In this document: positions 8,198-16,473 of the stretch, in pieces
Layout of the letters: every line of letters begins with the position of its first letter
Position numbering within the stretch: the stretch's first letter is position 1
DNA from: Gammaproteobacteria bacterium
Lineage (GTDB): Bacteria; Pseudomonadota; Gammaproteobacteria; Arenicellales; Poriferihabitantaceae
Length of the DNA stretch: 33,870 nucleotides
Direction: 5' to 3'
Assembly: GCA_030432755.1 (NCBI GenBank)
Contig: JAUILZ010000034.1
Span: 1 to 33,870, forward strand
Notes under the pieces: generated by a model
Told to the model about the DNA's origin: nothing
Database searches by the model: none
What the model saw: the letters and a program-made list of their open reading frames with translations, nothing else
Program-made: the position numbers and the translations under genes

Positions 8198-8389
8198 ATG
8201 TCTACTGGAATTGAAACCTGGAAAAACCTTGCCGACATCGGCCCCATCTATCCTTTCGTCGGCACCGAGGTGATCCTCACCGTCGTCGGGGTGGTCCTCT
8301 GGATCGCCTGGCACGTGCTGCAGATCAGCGCGGAGAAGGAGCACCACGAGGAGGCGGCGAGCAAGTTCAAGCGTGACAATGGCGGCTGA
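8198..8389 (+). CDS. Small single-pass membrane protein downstream of amt
   Basis: A 63-residue protein of no family I recognise. It has a short N-terminal stretch (MSTGIETWKNLADIGPIYPF), one hydrophobic helix at about 21-41 (VGTEVILTVVGVVLWIAWHV) and a charged, His/Glu-rich tail (EKEHHEEAASKFKRD). It starts at ATG 8198, 18 bp after amt, with CGGAG upstream, and lies before the shared terminator, so it is almost certainly co-transcribed with amt. By position it may be an accessory or regulatory subunit of the channel; that is inference. The ORF is supported by its ribosome site, operon position and clean membrane-protein layout. Confidence 0.7.
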   Translation: MSTGIETWKNLADIGPIYPFVGTEVILTVVGVVLWIAWHVLQISAEKEHHEEAASKFKRDNGG

Positions 8390-8414
8390 CGCCGGCCCAT
8401 CCGCCTGACACAGG

Positions 8415-8442
8415 AAAACCCCGGCCACGGCCGGGGTTTTTC
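8415..8442 (+). terminator. Intrinsic terminator of the amt operon
   Basis: AAAACCCCGG pairs with CCGGGGTTTT around a short CCACGG loop, followed by TTC. A classical GC-rich stem with a T-run, 26 bp after the small membrane protein stop. The A-tract on the other side would let it work on the minus strand as well. Confidence 0.88.
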
Positions 8443-8493
8443 TTGTCTGGCTCGCGGTGAAAGCCGCAAGCTACCACGGCGTCATAAACTCAC

Positions 8494-8499
8494 TATACT
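8494..8499 (+). promoter_or_regulatory. Candidate -10 element for the opp operon
   Basis: TATACT lies 36 nt before the oppB start and after the amt terminator, so a promoter is required near here. No good -35 hexamer is seen at 16-18 bp upstream; the call rests on the hexamer and position alone. Confidence 0.35.
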
Positions 8500-8535
8500 T
8501 GGCGTGGTGGATACCGCTTCCAGCCCAGACCGACC

Positions 8536-9468
8536 ATGCTTCGCCTGACGCTGATCCGGCTGCTGCAGGGCATCCCCGTGCTCCTGGTGGTGGTGACGAT
8601 CACGTTTTTCCTCGTGCGCGCCGCGCCGGGCGGGCCGTTCGACGCGGAGCGCAGCCTGCCGCCGGAGGTGCTGGAGAATCTTGAGCAGCGCTACAACCTG
8701 GGCGCGCCGCCTTGCCGGCAATACCTCGACTACCTCGGTGGCCTTTTGCGCGGTGATCTCGGGCCCTCGTTCCGCTACCCCAACCGCAGCGTCAATGAGC
8801 TGATTGCCACCGGCTTTCCAATCACGCTGGAGCTGGCGCTCTATGCGATCCTGGTCGCGGTGATCATCGGCGTGCTCGCGGGCCTGCTGGCCGCGGTCCG
8901 CCGCGGGACCTGGCTCGACCACCTGCCCATGGGCCTGGCAATGACCGGCATCTGCCTGCCCTCGTTCCTCCTCGGGCCGCTGCTGGTGCTGGTGTTCGGT
9001 ATCGCCCTGGAATGGTTGCCGGTGTCGGGATGGGGCTATGCCCCGGGGGACAAGATCCTGCCTTCGATCACCCTCGGCGCGGCCTACGCTGCCTACATCG
9101 CCCGCCTCACCCGCGGCGGGATGCTGGAGGTGCTGGGACAGGACTATATCGTCACCGCCAGGGCAAAGGGGCTGTCCATGCCGGTGGTGCTCATGCGCCA
9201 CGCGCTGCGTGGCGGACTGGCTCCGGTGGTGGCATTTCTCGGCCCGGCAATCGCGGGCCTGCTCACCGGATCCTTCGTGGTGGAAACCATCTTCCAGATC
9301 CCTGGCCTCGGCCGGTTCTACGTCCAGGCGGCGTTCAACCGTGACTACACCATGATTCTCGGCACCACGATCCTGCTATCTGCCCTCGTCATCCTGTTCA
9401 ATATCGTCGCGGACCTGCTTGGCGCGTGGATGAATCCGAGGCTGCGCCACGGTCGGGGCACTGCATGA
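8536..9468 (+). CDS. Peptide-type ABC importer permease, OppB/DppB family
   Basis: A 310-residue inner-membrane permease, normal length for OppB/DppB. The N-terminus LRLTLIRLLQGIPVLLVVVTITFFLVRAAPGGPF is a first membrane helix followed by the RxxPGxPF motif of this family (cited as separate short motifs: VVTITFFLV, RAAPGGPF). The coupling loop is DYIVTARAKGLSMPVVLMRH, and FVVETIFQIPGLGRFYVQA is the conserved C-terminal signature. It overlaps the next permease by ATGA. Together they form the pore for di-/oligopeptides, nickel or related solutes. No binding-protein gene accompanies the operon, so the ligand cannot be inferred. Confidence 0.9.
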   Translation: MLRLTLIRLLQGIPVLLVVVTITFFLVRAAPGGPFDAERSLPPEVLENLEQRYNLGAPPCRQYLDYLGGLLRGDLGPSFRYPNRSVNELIATGFPITLELALYAILVAVIIGVLAGLLAAVRRGTWLDHLPMGLAMTGICLPSFLLGPLLVLVFGIALEWLPVSGWGYAPGDKILPSITLGAAYAAYIARLTRGGMLEVLGQDYIVTARAKGLSMPVVLMRHALRGGLAPVVAFLGPAIAGLLTGSFVVETIFQIPGLGRFYVQAAFNRDYTMILGTTILLSALVILFNIVADLLGAWMNPRLRHGRGTA

Positions 9469-10367
9469 CAACCTCGGTGGTACCAACGGATGGGCACGAC
9501 CCGTCTACCGGGCAGTCACTATGGCGGGATGCCGCGCGTCGGCTGAGGCGCAATGGTCCCGCCATGGCTGGCCTGGCCTTCATGTTGCTGCTTGCCCTGG
9601 TGGCGTTGCTGACGCCCTGGATCGCGCCCTACGGCTACGAGGAACAGGACTTGGCGCTTGCCGCGAGTCCGCCGTCGTTGGCGCACTGGCTGGGTACCGA
9701 TACCCTCGGGCGTGACCTGCTGACGCGGATCCTGTACGGCGGCCGCGTCTCGCTCGCGGTGGGCTTCGCCGCGACCGCGGTGTCGCTGATCGTGGGCGTC
9801 GCCTGGGGCATCGTTGCGGGCTATCTCGGCGGACGCGTGGACGCGTGGATGATGCGCATTGTCGACATCCTCTACGCGCTACCGTTCATGATTTTCGTCA
9901 TCCTGCTGACCGTGGTGTTCGGGCGCAGCTTCCTTCTCCTGTTCCTCGCCATCGGCCTGGTGGAATGGCTCACCATGGCGCGCATCGTGCGCGCCCAGGT
10001 ACGCAGTGCGCGACAGCAGGATTACATCGCCGCCGCCGAGGTGTCCGGGCTGTCGCATGCGCGGATCATGGCGCGTCATGTGCTGCCGAACGTGCTCGGA
10101 CCGGTGGTCGTCTATGTCACCCTGACTATCCCGGCGGTGATGCTGGTGGAGGCCTTTCTCAGCTTCCTCGGTCTTGGCATTCAACCGCCGCAAAGTTCCT
10201 GGGGGCTTCTCGTGGCCGAGGGCGTGGAAACCATGGAGGAGTATCCGTGGCTGCTGCTGTTCCCAGGACTCTGTCTGTCACTCACGCTGTTCAGTCTCAA
10301 TTTCCTCGGCGATGGGCTGCGCGACGCGCTCGATCCACGCGGTCGACTGGGTTTCCGGGGGCAATAG
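9465..10367 (+). CDS. Peptide-type ABC importer permease, OppC/DppC family
   Basis: A 300-residue permease. The start ATG 9465 overlaps the TGA of the preceding gene (ATGA), giving translational coupling; an in-frame start 39 bp upstream is less likely because it lies inside the oppB frame. After a cytoplasmic N-terminal stretch comes the first helix, then HWLGTDTLGRDLLTRILYGG, the OppC periplasmic signature. The coupling loop is QQDYIAAAEVSGLSHARIM and the tail SFLGLGIQPPQSSWGLLVAEG is diagnostic. It partners the OppB-like subunit. The stop is 5 bp before the fused ATPase. Confidence 0.92.
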   Translation: MTTSVVPTDGHDPSTGQSLWRDAARRLRRNGPAMAGLAFMLLLALVALLTPWIAPYGYEEQDLALAASPPSLAHWLGTDTLGRDLLTRILYGGRVSLAVGFAATAVSLIVGVAWGIVAGYLGGRVDAWMMRIVDILYALPFMIFVILLTVVFGRSFLLLFLAIGLVEWLTMARIVRAQVRSARQQDYIAAAEVSGLSHARIMARHVLPNVLGPVVVYVTLTIPAVMLVEAFLSFLGLGIQPPQSSWGLLVAEGVETMEEYPWLLLFPGLCLSLTLFSLNFLGDGLRDALDPRGRLGFRGQ

Positions 10368-10372
10368 GAACT

Positions 10373-11992
10373 ATGTCCGGCGAAGCATTACTGACGGTGC
10401 GGGACCTGGTTATTGCCTTCGCCGGCAGCGAAAGCGCACCCGTGGTGAACGGTGTCGACTTCCATGTGGGTTCCGGTGAAACACTTGCTATTGTCGGAGA
10501 GTCGGGCTCGGGCAAGACGTTGAGCTGCCTTTCACTCCTCGGCCTTTTGCCGCCTGGCGCGCGCGTTACCGGCGGCAATGCGCGTTTCGATAACGCAGAC
10601 CAGTTTCGGCTTGACGAGTCACAACTTCGACGGATACGAGGCCGGCGCATTGCCATGGTGTTCCAGGACCCGATGACGGCGCTCAACCCCTATCTCACCA
10701 TCGGCGCCCAGGTGATGGAGCCAATGCGCCATCATCTCGGTCTGTCCCGCGCGGAATCGCGATCGCGAACCATCGCATTGCTCGAGGAAACCGGCATCGC
10801 GGACGCCGCCCGCAGGTTGAACCAGTTTCCGCACGAGTTCTCCGGCGGCATGCGCCAGCGAGTTGGCATCGCCATGGCGCTCGCGGCGGAGCCCGCGCTG
10901 TTGATTGCCGATGAGCCCACTTCTGCGCTGGACGTTACCGTGCAGGCGCAGATCCTTACCCTGCTGCGCGATCTTTCGGCATCCCGGGGGCTCGCGATGC
11001 TGTTCATTTCCCATGATCTGGACGTGGTGCGCCGGATCGCGAGCCGGGTGCTGGTGATGGAAGCGGGCAGGGTGGTGGAGTCGGGTGACGCTGGAACCGT
11101 TCTAACGACACCGGAGCACCCCTACACTCGCAAGCTGCTCGAGTCCCTGCCGAGCGGACCGAAACCCGATGAATTTCGCTTCACTGGCCGAAGCGATGCG
11201 CGTGCCCTCGATGTGTCACATCTTTCGGTGACCTATCGAGTGAGCGGTGAAGCGCTCCAGGCAGTGGATGACGTAAATCTGTTTATACGTCCTGGTGAGG
11301 TCGTGGGTATCGTGGGGGAGTCCGGCTCGGGCAAGACCACGCTTGCGCGCGCGGTCGTTCGCATTGGCAGGCTGGACGGTGGAGAGATACGGCTCGGGGA
11401 TGTAGCGTTGCACCAGCTCGACGGCGGCGCCTTGCGCCGGCAGCGACGCCGCGTGCAGATGGTGTTCCAGGATCCCTATTCGTCGCTCGATCCGCGCATG
11501 ACCATTTTTGAAACCATCGCCGGGCCGTTGCGATTGCACCGGATCGCCAGCGGACGGGAAGCGCTGGATTCGCGCGTCCGCCAATTGCTGGAAGAGGTCG
11601 GCCTGCCGCCGGAATGGGGCGGGCGCTTTCCCCACGAACTTTCCGGCGGCCAGCGTCAGCGCGTCGCCATCGCCAGGGCGCTCGCGCTGGAACCGGAGCT
11701 TCTGGTCGCGGACGAACCGGTGTCCGCGCTGGATGTCACCATCCAGGCGCTTGTCCTTCGGTTGCTGCAGGGCCTGGTGAAGCAGCGCGGCATCGCCATG
11801 CTGTTCGTCTCCCACGACCTCGCCGTCGTACGCCAGGTCGCCGACCGGGTGGCGGTGATGCAGTCCGGACGGATCGTGGAATGCGGTGATACGGAAACGC
11901 TGTTCAGCGCGCCAGTGGAGAGCTATACCCGGGAACTATTAGCGGCGAGTCGCGGCGTAGCGGAGTCCGGTGCTACTGAAATGCAAGCGTAG
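10373..11992 (+). CDS. Fused OppD-OppF ATP-binding protein of a peptide-type ABC importer
   Basis: A 539-residue protein with two complete ABC ATPase domains, replacing separate OppD and OppF. Domain 1: Walker A GESGSGKT 42-49, signature FSGGM 156-160, Walker B LLIADEP 176-182. Domain 2: Walker A GESGSGKT 315-322, signature LSGGQ 423-427, Walker B LLVADEP 443-449. Both have the family HPYTRKLL-like segment after the H-loop (HPYTRKLLESLP at 249-260, ESYTRELL at 516-523). The start ATG 10373, 5 bp after oppC, is the only sensible one; the frame is open upstream within oppC but has no coding resemblance. Such fusions are known (YejF, GsiA). Not followed by a binding-protein gene. Confidence 0.9.
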   Translation: MSGEALLTVRDLVIAFAGSESAPVVNGVDFHVGSGETLAIVGESGSGKTLSCLSLLGLLPPGARVTGGNARFDNADQFRLDESQLRRIRGRRIAMVFQDPMTALNPYLTIGAQVMEPMRHHLGLSRAESRSRTIALLEETGIADAARRLNQFPHEFSGGMRQRVGIAMALAAEPALLIADEPTSALDVTVQAQILTLLRDLSASRGLAMLFISHDLDVVRRIASRVLVMEAGRVVESGDAGTVLTTPEHPYTRKLLESLPSGPKPDEFRFTGRSDARALDVSHLSVTYRVSGEALQAVDDVNLFIRPGEVVGIVGESGSGKTTLARAVVRIGRLDGGEIRLGDVALHQLDGGALRRQRRRVQMVFQDPYSSLDPRMTIFETIAGPLRLHRIASGREALDSRVRQLLEEVGLPPEWGGRFPHELSGGQRQRVAIARALALEPELLVADEPVSALDVTIQALVLRLLQGLVKQRGIAMLFVSHDLAVVRQVADRVAVMQSGRIVECGDTETLFSAPVESYTRELLAASRGVAESGATEMQA

Positions 11993-12021
11993 TTTTCCCT
12001 GGCTCCGCCAGCGTTCAAGCT

Positions 12022-12139
12022 CGAAACGCCAGCGTAGGCCAGGGCCGGCGACCATGATGCACCACCGAAACGCCAGCGAAGGCTGGCGTCCATGCGGCGG
12101 TATTGCACAATGTGACATGGATTCCAGCTTTCGCTGGAA
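12022..12139. repeat. REP-like palindromic repeat cluster
   Basis: In the gap between the convergent opp and aldo/keto reductase genes. Hairpin 1: ACGCCAGC-GAAG-GCTGGCGT at 12070-12089, perfect 8-bp stem. Hairpin 2: TTCCAGC-TTTC-GCTGGAA at 12122-12139, perfect 7-bp stem. They are linked by inverted CCATG/CATGG. CGAAACGCCAGCG occurs at 12022 and again at 12066, the first copy decayed. The form resembles gammaproteobacterial interspersed palindromes; it may double as a bidirectional terminator. Confidence 0.7.
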
Positions 12140-12186
12140 CTTCGACAATGTTGCGTTTCGTGATCAGCGTGGCTGGCGGTTTGTTG

Positions 12187-13011
12187 CTAAAGCATCGCCA
12201 ATGGCGACGGCCCACCAGGCGGCGGAAACGCGCGATCGAGTTGCTTCATTTCCTCGTAGGTAATGGCGATCTCCGCCGCGCGCGCATTCTGCTCAACGTG
12301 GTCGCGATTCGCCGCCTTGGGTATCGCGATCACGCCATCCCTCTGTATCAGCCAGGCGAGGGCAACCTGGTAGCGATTGGCCTGGTGGCGCTCGCCGATC
12401 TGGGCCAGGACCTCGGGCCGCAGCCGGCCCTGGTTGAGGGGCGAATAGGCCATGACCGGGATCCCGTGGTCGCGGCACCAGGGCAGCAGTTCCCATTCGA
12501 TGCCGCGTTCGGCGAGGTTGTACAGCACCTGGTTGGTGGCGATCGCCTCGCCGCCGGGTTCCGCCCGGGCGGCTTCCATGTCCGACGTATCCAGGTTGCT
12601 CATGCCGTAGCGGCGGATCTTTCCCTGTTCCACCAGGCGCTCGAAGGCTTCCAGTGTTTCTGCAACCGGGCAGGAACCGGGCCAGTGCAGCAGGTAGAGA
12701 TCGATGCAGTCTGTTCTCATCCGGCCCAGGCTGCGTTCACAGGCGGCGATGGTTCCCTTGCGCGAGGCATTGGACGGCAGGACCTTGCTCACCACGAAGG
12801 CATCTTCTCGTCGCCCGCGCAACGCTTCACCAACCACGGACTCCGCATCGTCGTACATCTCCGCGGTGTCGATCAGGGTCATGCCCAGATCGAGCCCGTA
12901 ACGGAGCGCATCGGCCTCCGCGGCTTTTTCGCGCGGGTTCCGGCCCATGTACCAGGTGCCCTGGCCCAGCGCGGGAACGGACTCGCCGCCGGGAAACGTG
13001 ACGGTCTTCAT
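12187..13011 (-). CDS. Aldo/keto reductase
   Basis: A 274-residue NADPH-dependent carbonyl reductase of the aldo/keto reductase superfamily, a TIM-barrel cytosolic enzyme. The catalytic tetrad is complete: D48 (LIDTAEMY), Y53, K76 (VVSKVLPSN) and H109 (LYLLHWPG). The cofactor region includes YSPLNQGRL and IPKAANRDHVEQNA near the C-terminus. I place the start at ATG 13009-13011, giving MKTVTFPGGESVPALGQGT, the usual first strand; the frame is open 45 codons further upstream but that part lies inside the MFS gene. ATG overlaps the MFS stop (ATGA), so the two are coupled. Physiological substrate is unknown. Confidence 0.9.
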   Translation of the reverse strand: MKTVTFPGGESVPALGQGTWYMGRNPREKAAEADALRYGLDLGMTLIDTAEMYDDAESVVGEALRGRREDAFVVSKVLPSNASRKGTIAACERSLGRMRTDCIDLYLLHWPGSCPVAETLEAFERLVEQGKIRRYGMSNLDTSDMEAARAEPGGEAIATNQVLYNLAERGIEWELLPWCRDHGIPVMAYSPLNQGRLRPEVLAQIGERHQANRYQVALAWLIQRDGVIAIPKAANRDHVEQNARAAEIAITYEEMKQLDRAFPPPGGPSPLAML

Positions 13012-14219
13012 GCGCCCGGCCCCGGGGCTTCCACCCCCGGTGTCATCGCCGTACCGGTTGCGACATCGTGCAACGGGCCGGCGCGCCGCAATCCGAACGC
13101 CAGCAGCACGCTCGTCGTGGAAAGTGCCGCCGCAAGCAGGAAGCAATAGCGCAGGTCCACCTCCGCGACCCAGCCGGCGAGCAGCGCGCCGAGTGCGCCA
13201 ACCCCGTCCAGCAGCATGAACACGAACCCGAGGGTGGTGGCGGCCCGGCTGCTGGCGTAATCCACCGCGCTCGCGAGCACGCCCGAGCGCACCGCGATCA
13301 GGATCGCCATCGCGCCGCCCAGCGAGACGATGATCCAGGGTGGCGAGACAAGCAAGGCCGCGCCCAGCGACAACAGGATGCCGGCGCAGGATCCGGCGAT
13401 GAACACGCCATAGCGATCACGGGTATCGGAGAAGCGGCCGATCCAGGGTTGCAAGAGCGAGCCTGCGAGCATCGCCGCGGCGAACACCGCGCCCGCGAGT
13501 GCCGGGCCATGGCCGAGTTCGCGCTGGAGAAACAGCGGCGACATGCTCATGAGAGCCATCAATGCCATGTTGTAGATCGAGATCATGCCGATGAGTTGCA
13601 AGCCGCGCGGGCGCATCCAGTGGCGCGTGATGCGACCGAGTTCGAGGCGGCTGACGCCGGCGCTGGCGGAGCGCGGGATACGTGGCAACAGGAACAGGAA
13701 TACAACGCCCATCACGACCGCGGGCAGCACGGATACCTGCAACGCGGTGCGCCAGTCGACGAGGGACAGTAGCAGGCCCACGGTGAGCGGCGCGCCGACC
13801 TCCGAAAGCGTGCCCCCCATGGCATGAATGCCGAGCACCATGCCGCGGCGTTTCGGCGCCTGTTCCACCAGTACGCCGGTGGCGATCGGATGCCAGGCGG
13901 CGTCGCCCATGCCCGCCACCGCCAGCAGGATGGCGAGGGACCAGAAGCCCGGCGCGAGCGAGGCGAGAAAATAACCGATGGCCACCCACCAGAAGGTGGC
14001 GGCGAGCAGGCGGCCCTGGTGGCTCACCCGGTCCGCGAGGATGCCGGCGGGCAGGTAGCCCATGGAGGCGCCCATGTAGCTGATGGTGATCAGCAGGCCG
14101 ATCTCCGACGGCGACAGGCCCATCGCCGCGCCGATCGCGGGCGCGAGCAGCCAGATCGACGCCGGCGCCCAGTCGTTCGCCAGGTGGCCGAGGGGGAAAC
14201 TGACGAGCAGGGCTTTCAT
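13008..14219 (-). CDS. Major facilitator superfamily transporter, Fsr-like
   Basis: A 403-residue, probably 12-helix inner-membrane transporter. The start LLVSFPLGHLANDWAPASIW resembles the GHxxND opening of the fosmidomycin-resistance (Fsr) branch; the loop-2 motif appears as PAGILADRVSHQGR, and GMGDAAWHPIATGVLVEQ is the helix-4 region with the Fsr-type HP pair. It is likely a proton-driven exporter or importer of a small molecule; the substrate is not known. It begins at ATG 14217-14219 with no Shine-Dalgarno, and a TACAAT hexamer lies only 6 bp upstream of the ATG, which would allow a leaderless mRNA. It is coupled to the downstream aldo/keto reductase by a 4-bp overlap. Confidence 0.88.
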   Translation of the reverse strand: MKALLVSFPLGHLANDWAPASIWLLAPAIGAAMGLSPSEIGLLITISYMGASMGYLPAGILADRVSHQGRLLAATFWWVAIGYFLASLAPGFWSLAILLAVAGMGDAAWHPIATGVLVEQAPKRRGMVLGIHAMGGTLSEVGAPLTVGLLLSLVDWRTALQVSVLPAVVMGVVFLFLLPRIPRSASAGVSRLELGRITRHWMRPRGLQLIGMISIYNMALMALMSMSPLFLQRELGHGPALAGAVFAAAMLAGSLLQPWIGRFSDTRDRYGVFIAGSCAGILLSLGAALLVSPPWIIVSLGGAMAILIAVRSGVLASAVDYASSRAATTLGFVFMLLDGVGALGALLAGWVAEVDLRYCFLLAAALSTTSVLLAFGLRRAGPLHDVATGTAMTPGVEAPGPGA

Positions 14220-14317
14220 GCGTGGATTGTAGCGGGATTGGTGGCCGGAGAACCCTCTGCACCGTCAAGGTATGCCCGGTCCCAGTCACCATGGTGGTGA
14301 ATGGATCACAACCTCGC

Positions 14318-14333
14318 TGTGATATGGATCACG
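14318..14333 (+). promoter_or_regulatory. CRP/FNR-family-like site upstream of the beta-helix gene
   Basis: TGTGATATGGATCACG matches the CRP consensus TGTGA-N6-TCACA with one mismatch at the last base. Its end lies 61 bp before the start codon, suitable for class I or II activation. A palindrome CACCATGGTG and a second TCACA lie just upstream. Confidence 0.5.
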
Positions 14334-14394
14334 GCAGCCGGATGATGCGTACGCCACAATGATCCCTGAAATTCTTACAAACCGGGAGGTTCCC

Positions 14395-15639
14395 ATGCAA
14401 TCCCGAATCCTCGCAGCCACACTGTTCGTCCTGCTTTCCGCCGGGGCCAATGCCGCCACCCTCTATGTAGAGAAGTGGGGCCGGACCACCGCGGGATGCG
14501 GTTCCCGCAACGATCCCTGCAGCACCATCAACGCCGCCATCGCGCAGCCCGGTTTCGGCACCAATGCGCGCATCAGGGTCGGGCCCGGGATCTACCCGGA
14601 ATCCGTTTTCTTCACCATGGACGGGGTGCGGCTCGAGTCCATGGCGGGAGCGCGGGTCACGATGTTGCGCACGCCGCTGGCTGGAGACATGGTCATACAC
14701 GCCCAGGGCGACCGGGTTCAGATTGGCCGCAGGGGCAAGGGCTTTACCGTGACGGGCGCCACGGGGAACCTGTCTGCCGGTATCCGTGTCGAGGGGTACA
14801 AGCCCCGGGTGGAAGGCAATATCGTCTATGGCAACTACTACGGCATTCGAGCCATCGGCGCCCGGGCCCAGGTGCGCTACAACGAGATCTACAGCAACAT
14901 TTCCTATGGCCTGGACTGCCGTCACTGTGATCGAGGCATCATCGAGTTCAACGAGGCCATAAACAACAGCACTGGCATCGGCGTCTCGGGCATTGCCACC
15001 CGCTTCCAGGTGCGCAGGAATGTGTCACGGGACAACCTGGCCTCCGGTATCGAGGTCGCCGGGTCTTCCACCAATCAGTACACCGTGAAGGACAACGTGG
15101 TGCAATACAATGGTGGTGGAATTGGCGTGAACAACGCCGACGGTGCGAAATTCCAGGGCAATCTCATGGGGCTCAACACCCACAGGGGCATGCGGCTCGA
15201 TCAGTCGACTTTCGACAAGCCTGCCACGGTAAGAAACAACATTGCCATGGGCGGACCGACCGAAACCAGCCATGGTTTTCAACTGGACACCGTGGGTAAC
15301 CTCCGCTTCCAGGGTAACAGCGCGGTGCAGAACGGTGGCAGCGGCCTGTCAATCGGCGCGTTCTCCACGCTGAATAGCCTGAAGGGCAACAATTTCTACG
15401 CCAACGGCGCCTGGTCGCCGAACTTCGACTGCGGAATCAGCAACGCGTCCATCGTCGAGCCCACCGTGGTGCAGGCTTTCCTCGGTTCCCCCGCAGGCGC
15501 CGCGCCGGGCCCGGACGCCCAGGCGAACGACAACGACGGCCATGACACGATCTGTGGCCCTCAGGGCTACGTCCTGCCGGGTAACGCGTACATCGCAAAG
15601 CCGCGACCTTACCGCGCCAACGCCGCCGCGCGCCTGTAG
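14395..15639 (+). CDS. Secreted right-handed parallel beta-helix protein
   Basis: A 414-residue exported protein. Residues 1-20 form a Sec signal sequence ending ANA. The mature N-terminus (TLYVEKWG, then CGSRNDPCSTINAAI) is the usual cap of pectate-lyase-like parallel beta-helices, and the body is made of about 22-residue coils with PbH1 spacing, e.g. GNIVYGNYYGIRAIG, VRYNEIYSNISYGLDC, VKDNVVQYNGGGIGV, KGNNFYANG. Cysteines at the N-cap and C-terminus may form disulfides. No catalytic site of a known polysaccharide lyase is evident; sugar binding or cleavage is only inferred. GGGAGG lies 6 nt before ATG 14395, which decides the start. A CRP-like site precedes it. Ends 18 bp from the convergent phnE. 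Confidence 0.85.
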   Translation: MQSRILAATLFVLLSAGANAATLYVEKWGRTTAGCGSRNDPCSTINAAIAQPGFGTNARIRVGPGIYPESVFFTMDGVRLESMAGARVTMLRTPLAGDMVIHAQGDRVQIGRRGKGFTVTGATGNLSAGIRVEGYKPRVEGNIVYGNYYGIRAIGARAQVRYNEIYSNISYGLDCRHCDRGIIEFNEAINNSTGIGVSGIATRFQVRRNVSRDNLASGIEVAGSSTNQYTVKDNVVQYNGGGIGVNNADGAKFQGNLMGLNTHRGMRLDQSTFDKPATVRNNIAMGGPTETSHGFQLDTVGNLRFQGNSAVQNGGSGLSIGAFSTLNSLKGNNFYANGAWSPNFDCGISNASIVEPTVVQAFLGSPAGAAPGPDAQANDNDGHDTICGPQGYVLPGNAYIAKPRPYRANAAARL

Positions 15640-15657
15640 TCGAGCCCGGTAAACGGA

Positions 15658-16473
15658 TCAGATGATGGCGTGGCGAATCTTGGCTGACACCCACTCGCTC
15701 ACGATCACCGTGGCGAGGATCGCGAGCAGGATCATGGAGACCTGGGTCCAGGCCAGGGTATTGATGGAGGCATCGAGCTGCAGGCCGATGCCGCCGGCGC
15801 CGACCAGGCCAAGCACGGTGGACTCGCGGATGTTGATGTCCCAGCGAAATACTGAGATGCCGGCGAAGGCGGGCAGTACCTGGGGGACGATGCCGTAGGT
15901 CAGCACCTGGGCGCCGCTGGCGCCGGTGGCGGTCACGGCTTCCACCTGGCTGGCGTCGATCTCCTCGATGGCCTCGTAAAGCAGCTTGGCGACGAAGCCG
16001 ATGGAGCGGAGGCCGATGGCCACCACGCCGGCGAATACGCCGGGTCCGAGGATCGTCACCAGCATCAGCGCCCATAGCAGGGAGTTGATCGAGCGCGAGG
16101 AGACGATGATGAACAGAGCCACCGGGCGTACGAACAACACGCTGGGGGTGGTGTTGCGCGCGGCGCAGAACGCCACCGGCACGGCGAGGACGATGGAGAT
16201 GGCGGTGCCCAGGGTGGCGATGTTGAGGGTATCCCAAAGCGGGATCCACAGTTTCGACATGTAGGACCAGGCGGGCGGCGACATGCGGCTCGCCATGTCG
16301 GCGGCCTGGCGCGGTGCGTCCTCGACGAATATCCACAGGGTCTTGTCGGAAATCAGTTTCCAGCAGTAGACCGTGATGGCCGTGCCGACGAGCCATGCCA
16401 GCCAAATGAAGTATTGCTCGGGCGTTGTACGCCGTCGCCACACCGGGACATCGCCTTTTGTCACTACCGACAT
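15658..16473 (-). CDS. phnE: Phosphonate-type ABC importer permease PhnE (second copy)
   Basis: A 271-residue inner-membrane permease of the phosphonate uptake family. The C-terminal half has the conserved EAA-like coupling region ATGASGAQVLTYGIVPQVL followed by RWDINIRESTVLGLVGAGG, the hallmark of PhnE. Residues 18-40 and 80-110 contain hydrophobic helices. The ATG at 16471-16473 shares its A with the upstream TGA (TGATG); a GTG one codon earlier is an alternative. It pairs with the first PhnE as a heterodimeric pore, as in alphaproteobacterial PhnCDEE systems. Last gene of the operon. Ligand could be phosphonate, phosphite or another phosphorus ester. Confidence 0.9.
   Translation of the reverse strand: MSVVTKGDVPVWRRRTTPEQYFIWLAWLVGTAITVYCWKLISDKTLWIFVEDAPRQAADMASRMSPPAWSYMSKLWIPLWDTLNIATLGTAISIVLAVPVAFCAARNTTPSVLFVRPVALFIIVSSRSINSLLWALMLVTILGPGVFAGVVAIGLRSIGFVAKLLYEAIEEIDASQVEAVTATGASGAQVLTYGIVPQVLPAFAGISVFRWDINIRESTVLGLVGAGGIGLQLDASINTLAWTQVSMILLAILATVIVSEWVSAKIRHAII

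Noticed and set aside
9845..10372. N-terminal extension of the fused OppD-OppF frame inside oppC
   Set aside because: No resemblance to coding sequence; the ABC domain starts right after ATG 10373.
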